A program made the position numbers and the translations under genes. A DNA stretch of 64,000 bases from Clostridium sp. chh4-2 (GTDB lineage: Bacteria > Bacillota > Clostridia > Lachnospirales > Lachnospiraceae), in the NCBI RefSeq assembly GCF_002899675.1, contig NZ_PKUU01000016.1:1-64000 (forward strand), written 5' to 3'. Of the stretch, positions 17,322-25,475 are shown in pieces. Positions within the stretch are counted from its first letter, which is position 1, and each line of letters starts with the position of its first letter. A model generated the notes under the pieces. The model was given only the letters and a program-made list of their open reading frames with translations, made no database searches and was not told the origin of the DNA.

Positions 17322-19638
17322 GATCAGCCTGTTCCTGGCTTACAGCCGGTTTCTTAATCGGAAAGCTCACCTGGGCTTTGAATAAATCCCCGTCTATATA
17401 GAGCTTAAAAATTCCATTCTGCAGTTCGGTCAGGCTTTTTGCGATGGAAAGTCCGAGGCCGCTGCCTTCTGTGGTACGCGCCACATCTCCCCTTACAAAA
17501 CGTTCGGTCAGCTCGTCCGCATTGATGTTAAGCGGATTGGCTGATACATTCTTGATGGTAAAGACTGCCAGATCCTCTTCCTGCTGGACGTCGATATAGA
17601 CACGGCTTCCTTCCATGGCATATTTGTATGCGTTGTTATAGAGGTTTTCCAATACCCGCCACAGATGGCGTCCGTCCGCTTCGATTAAAAGCGTCTGGTC
17701 AGGCAGATGGGTTACCACTTCCAGATGGCGGAGCGCAAATTTCTCATCAAATTCTCCGTTGGTCTGCCATACCAGTTCCACCAGGTCAATGTTGGCGATC
17801 TCTAGCTTAACATTTCCTGAGCTGGCTTTAGAAGCTTCCACCAGGTCCTCGGTAAGCGTCTTCAAACGCTGGGATTTTTGGTCCAGAACCTCCAGATAAC
17901 CCTGAATCTTAGGGTCCTGAATGTGTTCCCGCTTAATCAGATCCACATAATTGATAATGGATGTGAGGGGAGTTTTGATATCGTGTGAAACATTGGTGAT
18001 CAGATCCGCTTTTAACCGTTCGCTCTTAACCTTTTCCTGAAGCGCATTTTCCAGACCGGAGCTGATGTTGTTAATGCTTTCCGCAACGGCCAGCTCTTTT
18101 CCTGAGAAAAAGTCCAGATCCACTTTATAACCGGTATCCCCTGTGGAAATGCTTTTAAGCGCTTCGTCAATCTTATCTTTTTCCATAGAGGTCTGTAAAA
18201 GCTTTAAAAATACCGCCAGATCAATCAGAATAAGGAGAGCAGCAGTACCCCAGAATTTAATAAAATTAGAAGGGATGTTCTGCTTATAGTAAAGATAACT
18301 GATCAAAACCACGCAGCTGACATTAACGGCTAAAAATGCCAGATAACACACAATAATTCTCATCTTGAAACTGTGGTTCAGCAGATAGGCGGAAAAGCCG
18401 TTGCAGAACCGGTTGACAATGCTGTTTTTCCACAGGGAAGCGGCTTTATACCTGCGGATAACGCTGAAAACGGCGGTCAGGGAGACCACGTACATAACCG
18501 CTCCTTGGGAAAGCTGTTCCAAGTAAGCCCAGTGATCCGACTTAAAAAGCAGATGGAGAAGGGGATAGCCGATCATCCGGCCCATATAGAGCGCAGCCCA
18601 TACAGCAGCCCCATATAAGATGACTCCCGCTTCCGTAGGAATCCGGTCAAAATGATGAAGGGATATTTCCCGGGATTTTCTGGTTTTATGGCCTGATACA
18701 GGGATCAGATACAGCACGGTTCCCATACAGCCCAATATGCCCATGACCAGCATGACAAAACCGTCCACATACCGTTTATGCATGATGCGGTAGCGCTGTG
18801 CAGCTATTGAATATGCGTCCAGATGCGGATAGGAAGTATCAATTGCCACTATAATGGAGGAATTGAAATTGTCATACGGGTTGTTTTTTTCCAACAAAGT
18901 GGCCACATCATTGGGAGGTAAGGCGATATTGGTTACAGGACTGATCGCATCTCCTGAAAGATAAAGGAATTTACCCAGCTTAGCCATTTCCTCAAAGGTC
19001 ATATCATCCGAATTGGTGTAAATGCTGGTGTTTTTTTTGCTGTCCTGATAAGCCACCCTGAAATACAGGTTGGTGGGTTTTTCAATAAAGTTGAACCGGA
19101 TTGTATAGTATTCGCCCAGCTTTTCCAATACCTCTCTGGACAGTTCTTCCAGGGTGGCGAACTGGTCTCCCGGCTCCGCATAAACTTCATTGGGCAGATA
19201 CGCTTTCCAGTTGATCATCAGGGATTCCCTGTCGGGAACGATATCTCCGGCCTGATTTTTAACGACCTTGAAGTTTTCGTCCAGATAGAATCCTCTTGCC
19301 TTAGCATAACGGACCAACTCGTCCAACGTATAGGTAACATCCCGCTTATTGTTGTAACGGACGCTTAAAATATCTTTGGTGTAGTCGATTTCCCCGTTGG
19401 TTTCAAATAAGTCTTTATAGTTTACATAATTAAAGATATTGGTAATGTCAGAGCGCAGCTGTTCAGAAAACATCGGCGTGTCTTCATAGGTTTCTTCATT
19501 GAGCCAGGCCAGCCCTTTCCCGGAGTTGTCGTTGATCTGTAAAAAACAGAAACCGGCCAGAACCAGAACCACGAAGAACAGGTGCAGGAGCACAACAAAA
19601 CCTTTTTTAAACTGCATCTTAAACTGTTCAGATTTCAT
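17314..19638 (-). CDS. Membrane sensor histidine kinase
   Basis: A 774-residue kinase. One helix lies near residues 13-33, then a ~250-residue extracytoplasmic domain, then about five helices between 290 and 495. The HisKA box is NVSHDIKTPLTSIINYVDL (phospho-acceptor His near 560) and the ATPase domain has an N box (ENLYNNAYKYAM) and G box (GSGLGLSIAKSL). It lies 8 bases downstream of the response regulator gene at 19647-20345, its partner. The multi-helix middle resembles envelope-stress kinases of Firmicutes; the signal is unknown. Confidence 0.9.
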   Translation of the reverse strand: MKSEQFKMQFKKGFVVLLHLFFVVLVLAGFCFLQINDNSGKGLAWLNEETYEDTPMFSEQLRSDITNIFNYVNYKDLFETNGEIDYTKDILSVRYNNKRDVTYTLDELVRYAKARGFYLDENFKVVKNQAGDIVPDRESLMINWKAYLPNEVYAEPGDQFATLEELSREVLEKLGEYYTIRFNFIEKPTNLYFRVAYQDSKKNTSIYTNSDDMTFEEMAKLGKFLYLSGDAISPVTNIALPPNDVATLLEKNNPYDNFNSSIIVAIDTSYPHLDAYSIAAQRYRIMHKRYVDGFVMLVMGILGCMGTVLYLIPVSGHKTRKSREISLHHFDRIPTEAGVILYGAAVWAALYMGRMIGYPLLHLLFKSDHWAYLEQLSQGAVMYVVSLTAVFSVIRRYKAASLWKNSIVNRFCNGFSAYLLNHSFKMRIIVCYLAFLAVNVSCVVLISYLYYKQNIPSNFIKFWGTAALLILIDLAVFLKLLQTSMEKDKIDEALKSISTGDTGYKVDLDFFSGKELAVAESINNISSGLENALQEKVKSERLKADLITNVSHDIKTPLTSIINYVDLIKREHIQDPKIQGYLEVLDQKSQRLKTLTEDLVEASKASSGNVKLEIANIDLVELVWQTNGEFDEKFALRHLEVVTHLPDQTLLIEADGRHLWRVLENLYNNAYKYAMEGSRVYIDVQQEEDLAVFTIKNVSANPLNINADELTERFVRGDVARTTEGSGLGLSIAKSLTELQNGIFKLYIDGDLFKAQVSFPIKKPAVSQEQADLT

Positions 19639-19646
19639 AATGGCTC

Positions 19647-20345
19647 CTATTGCTTTTCAATCTTATATCCGACGCCCCAAACAACTTTCAGATATCTGGG
19701 TTCTCTTGGGTTGATCTCAATTTTCTCACGGATATGGCGGATGTGTACAGCTACTGTGTTGTCCGCACCGATGGCTTCCTCGTTCCAGATCTGTTCATAT
19801 ATTTCGTCGATAGAAAATACCTTGCCCGCATTTTTAACAAGCAGCAGCAGGATATTGTATTCAATCGGCGTCAGTTTAATCAGTTCGTCATCCACCAGAA
19901 CCTCTTTGTTGTCATCATTGATCTGAAGGCCGCCGCATTTGTAAATCTGGCTTTCCGTCTGCTGCTGGTTTAAATTGCCTAACTGGGTATAGCGTCTTAA
20001 CTGGGATTTAACGCGGGCAACCAGCTCCAACGGGTTGAACGGTTTCGTAATGTAATCATCGGCGCCGATATTCAGCCCCAGAATCTTATCCGTATCCTCG
20101 GATTTGGCGGAAAGTATGATGATCGGTATGCTGCTGGTTTCACGCACTTTAAGAGTGGTTCTGATTCCGTCCAGCCCCGGCATCATCACGTCTACGATCA
20201 TCAGATCCACCTCATGAGTCTCCAGCAGCTCCAGCGCTTCATAACCATCATAAGCTTTAATAATCTGAAATCCCTCTCCGGTTAAATAAATATCTATGGC
20301 TTCCACAATTTGTTTGTCATCATCACAGACCAGGATTGTTTGCAT
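19647..20345 (-). CDS. OmpR/PhoB-family response regulator
   Basis: A 232-residue regulator: receiver domain (phospho-acceptor Asp in DLMIVDVMMPGLDG near residue 52, conserved Lys in YITKPFNPLELVARV) and a C-terminal winged helix (NTVAVHIRHIREKIEI). It is the first gene of an operon with the histidine kinase; AAAGGAGGCTAAAACC precedes its ATG. Overall it resembles VanR-like regulators, but no resistance genes are adjacent. Confidence 0.92.
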   Translation of the reverse strand: MQTILVCDDDKQIVEAIDIYLTGEGFQIIKAYDGYEALELLETHEVDLMIVDVMMPGLDGIRTTLKVRETSSIPIIILSAKSEDTDKILGLNIGADDYITKPFNPLELVARVKSQLRRYTQLGNLNQQQTESQIYKCGGLQINDDNKEVLVDDELIKLTPIEYNILLLLVKNAGKVFSIDEIYEQIWNEEAIGADNTVAVHIRHIREKIEINPREPRYLKVVWGVGYKIEKQ

Positions 20346-20448
20346 GGTTTTAGCCTCCTTTAATTAAATGTTGGACAGCCCTTGCCGCCCCTTTACGAAC
20401 ATTTTATCATGGGAATGAGAAAATGCACATGAATTTTTTCGAAATTTA

Positions 20449-20462
20449 TGTAAGCGTTTACA
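20449..20462. promoter_or_regulatory. CcpA cre box
   Basis: TGTAAGCGTTTACA is one base from the ideal pseudo-palindromic catabolite-responsive element. It lies upstream of the response regulator on one side and about 20 bases before a plus-strand promoter on the other, so either could be under carbon-source control. Confidence 0.65.
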
Positions 20463-20480
20463 AAAAATATGAAAAACCTA

Positions 20481-20509
20481 TTGATTTTTGAATCCAATTG
20501 GATTACTAT
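20481..20509 (+). promoter_or_regulatory. Plus-strand promoter with a palindrome in its spacer
   Basis: TTGATT (20481-20486) and TACTAT (20504-20509) are 17 bases apart. The spacer and first -10 base hold a perfect 14-base palindrome, AATCCAATTGGATT (20491-20504), a plausible repressor site. No coding sequence on this strand follows before the terminator at 20551-20595. Confidence 0.5.
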
Positions 20510-20514
20510 AAGGA

Positions 20515-20595
20515 AGGTATCCTTTGCCAGCCCTTTCCCTGGGGCGAAAAACCAAGAGCCATTCATCTTCCCCGGATGAACGGCTCTTTTTTTTA
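20515..20595 (+). ncRNA. Candidate ~80 nt small RNA beside glgB
   Basis: A promoter at 20481-20509 and a strong terminator enclose about 80 bases without an ORF. The terminator is AGAGCCATTCATC pairing with GATGAACGGCTCT, followed by eight T residues on the plus strand. Inside are two small dyads (AAGGA/TCCTT and CCAG/CTGG). The RNA would end just past the glgB 3' end, transcribed toward it. On the other strand the same stem can end glgB transcripts, but only a short T-run follows there. Transcription is not proven. Confidence 0.4.
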
Positions 20596-20628
20596 TGAAA
20601 CTACTTACAATATCAGTATAAAAATATG

Positions 20629-22542
20629 TTAATTAAATCTGAGAATTGCCGTTCCGTACGCGGGAAGCGGATAGGAGACGGAATACGGCTGCCCGTCACA
20701 TTCCTTATGAACTGCCCGGAAGGAAGGCGCTTTTTCGCCCCTGCGGTACATTCCGTGCTGATTGTCCAGAACCAAGGTATAAGTGCCTTTTTTCGGAACG
20801 CCCACTCTGTAATCGTCTCTGGCAACCGGTGTAAAGTTGCAGATGAACAGAAGATTCTGCTTGCCGGTTTCCGAATACCTGACAAAGCTGAAGATGCTGC
20901 GGTCTCCGTCGTTGGCATTGATCCATTGGAAACCGTCCCATTTGTAATCCTGCGTGTAGAGGGCCGGATATTTCTGATAGATGTGGAGCAGGTCGCTGAC
21001 ATAGCTCTGCAGCCCGGCATGCTGTTCCTCACCTGTTAAATACCAGTCCAAACTCACCTTTTCATCCCATTCATGGATCTGTCCGAAATCCTGTCCCATA
21101 AACAGCAGTTTCTTGCCCGGATGTCCGAACATAAAGGTGTATCCGGCTTTCAAATTGGCGAATTTATCCTCATAAGAACCGGGCATCTTGTTGAGCATGG
21201 AACATTTCAGATGCACCACCTCGTCATGAGAGAGAACCAGAATGAAATTCTCGCTGGTGGAATAGGTCATGCCAAAGGTCATCTTGTTGTGATTGTATTT
21301 TCTGAAATACGGGTCTAGCTTCATATATTCCAGGAAATCGTGCATCCAGCCCATATTCCATTTGAACGTAAATCCAAGGCCGCCGTCTTCAGGCGCTTTC
21401 GTAACCTTAGGCCAGGTGGTAGATTCTTCTGCAATCACAACGGCACCCTTACCCCGTTCGCCCATCACACTGTTTAAATGTTTGAAAAATTCTATGGCTT
21501 CCAGGTTTTCATTGCCCCCGTAAATGTTTGGAATCCAGTTGCCGTCATTCCGTCCGTAATCCAGATAGAGCATGGATGCCACCGCGTCCACTCTCAGCCC
21601 GTCCACATGGAATTTCTCCACCCAGAACACCGCGTTGGCGATCAGGAAATTGGCGACTTCGTATTTTCCATAGTCGAATACCTTGGTTCCCCAGTCGGGA
21701 TGTTCCCCTTTTCTTGGGTCCGCGTATTCATACAGCGGCTGTCCGTCAAAATCGGCAAGCCCATGGGCGTCCTTTGGAAAATGGGCGGGAACCCAGTCCA
21801 GAAGAACTCCGATCCCCTTTTTATGAAGGTAATTGACAAAATACATGAAGTCTTCAGGAGTACCATAACGGGAGGTAGGAGCAAAATACCCGGTCACCTG
21901 ATAGCCCCAGGAACCGTCGTAAGGATGCTCCGCGATTCCCATCAATTCCACATGGGTATAGCCCATCTTAATCACATAATCGGCCAATTCATGAGCTGCT
22001 TCCCGATATGTATAATAGCCGTCCCGTTCTTCGCTGTTTTTCTTCTTCCAGGAGCCCAGATGCACTTCATAGATGGACATGGGCGCTTTTAACGGATTCT
22101 GCTCCAGGCGCTGCTTCATCCATGTGTCGTCATTCCAGGAAAAACCGGAAAGATCCGTGGTAATGGAAGCGGTTCCCGGACGGTACTCCGCCGTAAACGC
22201 ATACGGATCTGCTTTGAACAGTATTTTCCCGGTTTGTGTGGTGATGGCGAATTTATATAATTCCCCGCTTCCAATGCCGGGAACAAATGCTTCATAGATA
22301 CCGGAATCGGCCAGAACCTGCATTGGATTGGCCTCAGGATTCCAGTTGTTAAAATCCCCCACAACGCCCACGGCTTCCGCGTGAGGCGCCCATACGGCAA
22401 AATACATTCCTTCTTTGCCTTTATAATTTTTGGGGTGAGCGCCTAATTTTTCATATATCTCGTAGTGAGTGCCGTTGCCGTACAGGTAACGGTCAACCTC
22501 CGTAATAAAACCTATCCCAATTTGTTTTTTTCTACCCGCCAT
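20629..22542 (-). CDS. glgB: 1,4-alpha-glucan branching enzyme
   Basis: About 637 residues from the ATG at 22542, chosen because GGAGGAAATT lies directly upstream; an upstream ATG (22554) lacks a site. An N-terminal CBM48-like domain is followed by a GH13 barrel. Catalytic motifs are visible: nucleophile Asp in GLRVDAVASMLYLDYGR, acid/base Glu in VVIAEESTTWP, and the transition-state Asp in LSHDEVVH. The enzyme makes alpha-1,6 branches in glycogen. The neighbour upstream is another GH13 enzyme; no glgC, glgA or glgP is present here. Confidence 0.93.
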   Translation of the reverse strand: MAGRKKQIGIGFITEVDRYLYGNGTHYEIYEKLGAHPKNYKGKEGMYFAVWAPHAEAVGVVGDFNNWNPEANPMQVLADSGIYEAFVPGIGSGELYKFAITTQTGKILFKADPYAFTAEYRPGTASITTDLSGFSWNDDTWMKQRLEQNPLKAPMSIYEVHLGSWKKKNSEERDGYYTYREAAHELADYVIKMGYTHVELMGIAEHPYDGSWGYQVTGYFAPTSRYGTPEDFMYFVNYLHKKGIGVLLDWVPAHFPKDAHGLADFDGQPLYEYADPRKGEHPDWGTKVFDYGKYEVANFLIANAVFWVEKFHVDGLRVDAVASMLYLDYGRNDGNWIPNIYGGNENLEAIEFFKHLNSVMGERGKGAVVIAEESTTWPKVTKAPEDGGLGFTFKWNMGWMHDFLEYMKLDPYFRKYNHNKMTFGMTYSTSENFILVLSHDEVVHLKCSMLNKMPGSYEDKFANLKAGYTFMFGHPGKKLLFMGQDFGQIHEWDEKVSLDWYLTGEEQHAGLQSYVSDLLHIYQKYPALYTQDYKWDGFQWINANDGDRSIFSFVRYSETGKQNLLFICNFTPVARDDYRVGVPKKGTYTLVLDNQHGMYRRGEKAPSFRAVHKECDGQPYSVSYPLPAYGTAILRFN

Positions 22543-22579
22543 AATTTCCTCCATCCTGCCGCTTTTGTCCCTGCGGCAA

Positions 22580-23926
22580 TCAATTAGTTTGATGATCCGA
22601 TGCTATCTTCAAGACAATGCCCTCATTGCCCTTTAGTAACAAGTTGATGAAGCCCCCCTCGATCGGAAAGACAGCGCCGTCAAAAAGGCTGACAGCCTCA
22701 TTTCCTGAAAAAGGTATGGGAATGCGAAGGTTTACCTCTTTATCATCATTATTTACCGCAGTTACGGATGCTTCCTCCCCGATAAAACGGGCAAATGCAT
22801 ACTGGCGGTTGGTGAGCAGAAGTTCTTTGTATTCTCCTCTGTGGTATTCCGGGTTATCCCTGTGGATTGCGCCCAGCTTTGCGATCATTTCGGTCAGGCT
22901 GTTGTTTAGCCGGTCTGCATCGCCGATGGAAATTGAGGGGCGCAGTTCGTCGTCGCTGTATTTTGTTCTCATTCCCTTTATGCCCCATTCGCTTCCGTAG
23001 TAGATGGAAGGAATACCCGGAAGGGTGAAGAGAAGTGTGTAGACAAGAGGAAGATGCTCCGGCAGGTTAAGCTTGCTGGCCAGCCGGTTTTCATCGTGGT
23101 TGTCCACGAAGGTGTAGAGATCTTTACCCACCTGTTCCAGCCTGCGGACCGTATGGGCGATCTCAAAATAATTGTGGTCGTTATGACCGGAATAAAAGCC
23201 CTTATGTAACTCATAATTCGTTACGGAATGAAGCATTTCAGAGTTCACCCAGCGGCTGTATTCTCCGTGGATCACTTCGCCCATGAGCCAGAATTCCTCT
23301 TTCATAGCCGATGTCTGTGTTCTCAGTTCTTTCATGAAGCCGAAATCCAGAACATTTGCACAGTCTAAGCGGATTCCGTCGATATCGAATTCATCGATCC
23401 AGAATCTGATCACATCAAACAGATACTGTTTTACATCAGGATTCCACAGGTTCAGACACGGAAGTTCATAATGTCCCTGCCAGGCTTCATAGGTAAATGA
23501 GTCGCCAGCGGGGCTTTGACAGGAAAAATTAACTCCTCTGTACCAATCGCGGTAAGGCGATGACTCCCGGTTTGCCTGGATGTCCCGAAATGCGAAAAAT
23601 TCCCGCCCGGTGTGGTTGAATACCCCGTCCACCACAACCTTTATTCCCTGGCTGTGACACAGGGAAACGAAGGTTTTAAAACTGCTGTTAGTGCCTAAAC
23701 GTTTGTCCACAAGTTTGTAATCCCTGGTGTCATACCCGTGAGAGGTGGATTCGAACAATGGTCCGATGTAGATGGCATTGCAGCCGAGCGACAGGATATG
23801 AGGAATCCAGCGGTTCAGTTCCTCAAACCGGTCCGTGACAGATTCTTCCAGGTTTTGCTTGGGAGCCCCTGTCATACCCAAGGGATACATATGATAAAAT
23901 ACCCCTTTTTCATACCATGTACTCAT
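22580..23926 (-). CDS. GH13 alpha-amylase-family glycosidase
   Basis: A 448-residue cytoplasmic enzyme without signal peptide. GH13 motifs are complete: DGVFNHTG, nucleophile Asp in GIRLDCAN, acid/base Glu in LMGEVIHGEYS, and FVDNHDENR. The compact size and lack of a carbohydrate-binding module fit an intracellular maltodextrin or glycogen hydrolase. It is the gene before glgB on the same strand (gap 37 bases), so storage-glycan turnover is likely. GGAGGTAAGTATTT precedes the ATG. Exact specificity cannot be read. Confidence 0.87.
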   Translation of the reverse strand: MSTWYEKGVFYHMYPLGMTGAPKQNLEESVTDRFEELNRWIPHILSLGCNAIYIGPLFESTSHGYDTRDYKLVDKRLGTNSSFKTFVSLCHSQGIKVVVDGVFNHTGREFFAFRDIQANRESSPYRDWYRGVNFSCQSPAGDSFTYEAWQGHYELPCLNLWNPDVKQYLFDVIRFWIDEFDIDGIRLDCANVLDFGFMKELRTQTSAMKEEFWLMGEVIHGEYSRWVNSEMLHSVTNYELHKGFYSGHNDHNYFEIAHTVRRLEQVGKDLYTFVDNHDENRLASKLNLPEHLPLVYTLLFTLPGIPSIYYGSEWGIKGMRTKYSDDELRPSISIGDADRLNNSLTEMIAKLGAIHRDNPEYHRGEYKELLLTNRQYAFARFIGEEASVTAVNNDDKEVNLRIPIPFSGNEAVSLFDGAVFPIEGGFINLLLKGNEGIVLKIASDHQTN

Positions 23927-23974
23927 AAATACTTACCTCCCGGTTTCCGGTGCGCCGTGTAAATGGCACACGTT

Positions 23975-24193
23975 TTAAGATTGGATCTCCTGGCTTTTAA
24001 AACGCCGGAGAAGAAATTGATAACGCAGCTGTGCCGCATTCAATTCGTAGATGTAGCAGTCGATCAGAGTAGGGTCTACAACCTGTTCGAAATGGTTTCT
24101 GGCCGCGTCAATGGCCGTCTTCGTCTGCTCGATCTCCGCCCGCAAATTCTGTCTTTCCAAGGTGCAGATGGCTGCCTTTTTCAGTCTCCTCAT
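23975..24193 (-). CDS. DUF2508 (YaaL-like) small protein
   Basis: A 72-residue protein predicted to be mostly helical. The C-terminal half (VDPTLIDCYIYELNAAQLRY, LLRRFKSQ) matches the DUF2508/YaaL family, whose function is unknown. In many Firmicutes it sits near recR; here it lies between a GH13 enzyme and an ArsR regulator. AGAGGTAACC precedes the ATG. Confidence 0.75.
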   Translation of the reverse strand: MRRLKKAAICTLERQNLRAEIEQTKTAIDAARNHFEQVVDPTLIDCYIYELNAAQLRYQFLLRRFKSQEIQS

Positions 24194-24297
24194 GGTTACC
24201 TCTCATTCCGCCGTTCATACGGCTTTTTCATCTTTTTTATAACCATAGTATGACTGATTTGACAATATTTATTCAGTTGAGGGAAATAACTCCAGCA

Positions 24298-24675
24298 TTA
24301 AACGGAAAGTGATTTTTCCTTTAGGCATTCCTGCAGCATGGAGCCCAAGTTCATCAGCTGTTCAGTGCTGCTTTGAATGGTCATGTAATAATAGTTGGAA
24401 GTCCCTTCTTTCTGAATCCCCACCAATCCGGCATCCTTTAAAATCTTTAAATGGTGGGAAATAGCAGGCCGGGAAAGATTGGTTTTTTTCGTGATTTCCA
24501 TCACGTTCATTCCCTTAATTCCGGCTCTGGTATTCTGTATGCCGCTGCCTTCCAGGCGGCCAAAGGCGGCGTGGGTCAGCGCTTCGATGATCGTCAGCCT
24601 GACTTCGTCACCCAAGGCGATGAAAAGGGGCATACAGGTGTTAAAATGAGCTTGCAGTTCGTTTAAATCGACCAT
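24298..24675 (-). CDS. ArsR-family winged-helix regulator
   Basis: A 125-residue repressor-type protein. The HTH is clear (MEITKKTNLSRPAISHHLKILKDAGLVGIQKEG), but the classical metal-binding ELCVCDL motif is absent, so it may sense something other than metal. A perfect 16-base palindrome lies just upstream of its start, suggesting autoregulation. AAAGGAGGAACCC precedes the ATG. It could also act on the divergent Tad operon; that is speculation. Confidence 0.87.
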   Translation of the reverse strand: MVDLNELQAHFNTCMPLFIALGDEVRLTIIEALTHAAFGRLEGSGIQNTRAGIKGMNVMEITKKTNLSRPAISHHLKILKDAGLVGIQKEGTSNYYYMTIQSSTEQLMNLGSMLQECLKEKSLSV

Positions 24676-24689
24676 GGGTTCCTCCTTTG

Positions 24690-24705
24690 GTTTAAAATTT
24701 TAAAC
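24690..24705. promoter_or_regulatory. Palindromic operator of the ArsR gene
   Basis: GTTTAAAATTTTAAAC is a perfect 16-base palindrome 14 bases before the ArsR start codon, overlapping the leader and near its ribosome site. Confidence 0.5.
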
Positions 24706-24785
24706 TAATTATATTCTACCATTTTGAGGGTATCAGGTCAACAAAAAACAGCGGAAATAAAAATGGTTTTTTCGACAAAAACATA

Positions 24786-24814
24786 TTGACATTTGATTCA
24801 AAATCACGCATAAT
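24786..24814 (+). promoter_or_regulatory. Promoter of the Tad pilus locus
   Basis: A consensus TTGACA (24786-24791), 17-base spacer and CATAAT (24809-24814) lie about 87 bases before the first Tad gene, with no gene between. Confidence 0.65.
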
Positions 24815-24819
24815 GTAAA

Positions 24820-24900
24820 AACACTATTCGCATCGCTTTCAGTCGGTGCAGGTCATGGTTTAGCCCGTTTCGGGCATATACTCCATTAACGAAATAAAAT
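24820..24900 (+). other. Structured 5' leader of the Tad operon
   Basis: The presumed leader holds two hairpins: GCATCG/CGGTGC (24830-24849, one wobble) and GCCCG/CGGGC (24863-24875, 3-base loop). No T-run follows the second. The start codon that follows lacks a clear ribosome site, so the leader may influence translation. I do not recognise a known riboswitch. Confidence 0.35.
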
Positions 24901-25422
24901 ATGATTAAGAAAGAAGGGATTATTATTGTCAATCAGACGGTGATTCTATGTTTACTTGCCGGAAGCGCTTTTTTTGATATCAAAAACCACAGGATACCGA
25001 ATATCTGGATTCTCTTAGGAATGGCAGCAGGGATGTATTTACATAGGGGAGAGCTGGTCTGGTTTCTGCTGAGAGTTCTGGCTGTGACGCTTCTGTTTTT
25101 CCCCCTCTATTACTGCCGGATGATGGGAGCCGGGGATATTAAAGTGATGTCCTTAATCTGCGGTTACTGCAATGTGGCAGGAAGCGTTACGGTTATCGCC
25201 ATCGGATTCCTGATCGGGGCTGTCTGGTCCCTGATGAAGCTTATGTATTACCACAGCCTGAAAGAACGTCTTTTTTATCTTGCCGCATATGTTCAGCGGA
25301 TAATCTGTACAAAAGAAATCGGGGAATATTATAATCCTGGCCGGGATGGTTACCGCATGACCATACCATTTGCAGTCTGTTTGTTTCTGGGCGGCTTTTT
25401 TTACTATGCATTTTTAGCCTGA
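24901..25422 (+). CDS. A24 prepilin peptidase of the Tad locus (CpaA/TadV-like)
   Basis: A 173-residue membrane aspartyl protease with about six helices. The two catalytic aspartates are in AFFDIKNHRIPN (near residue 26) and the GxGD motif MGAGDIKVMS (near 78). It would cut the leader of the Flp-type pilin and TadE-like pseudopilins encoded downstream. No clear ribosome site precedes the ATG; GAAGGG lies a few codons inside the frame, so translation may begin at a non-standard codon. A second A24 peptidase is encoded at 32970-33389. Confidence 0.83.
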   Translation: MIKKEGIIIVNQTVILCLLAGSAFFDIKNHRIPNIWILLGMAAGMYLHRGELVWFLLRVLAVTLLFFPLYYCRMMGAGDIKVMSLICGYCNVAGSVTVIAIGFLIGAVWSLMKLMYYHSLKERLFYLAAYVQRIICTKEIGEYYNPGRDGYRMTIPFAVCLFLGGFFYYAFLA

Positions 25423-25475
25423 TTAAAGAGCGGTGCGGGCTTGGGCTTTATTAAACTTACAAAGGAGATGAAGAC

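Noticed and set aside
20626-22092. Several long plus-strand frames opposite glgB
   Set aside because: They are antisense shadows of a well-conserved gene, with no ribosome sites or recognisable domains.
24820-24900. Cyclic-di-GMP riboswitch in the Tad leader
   Set aside because: Two hairpins are present, but I could not match the conserved core of either known class, so only a structured leader is reported.
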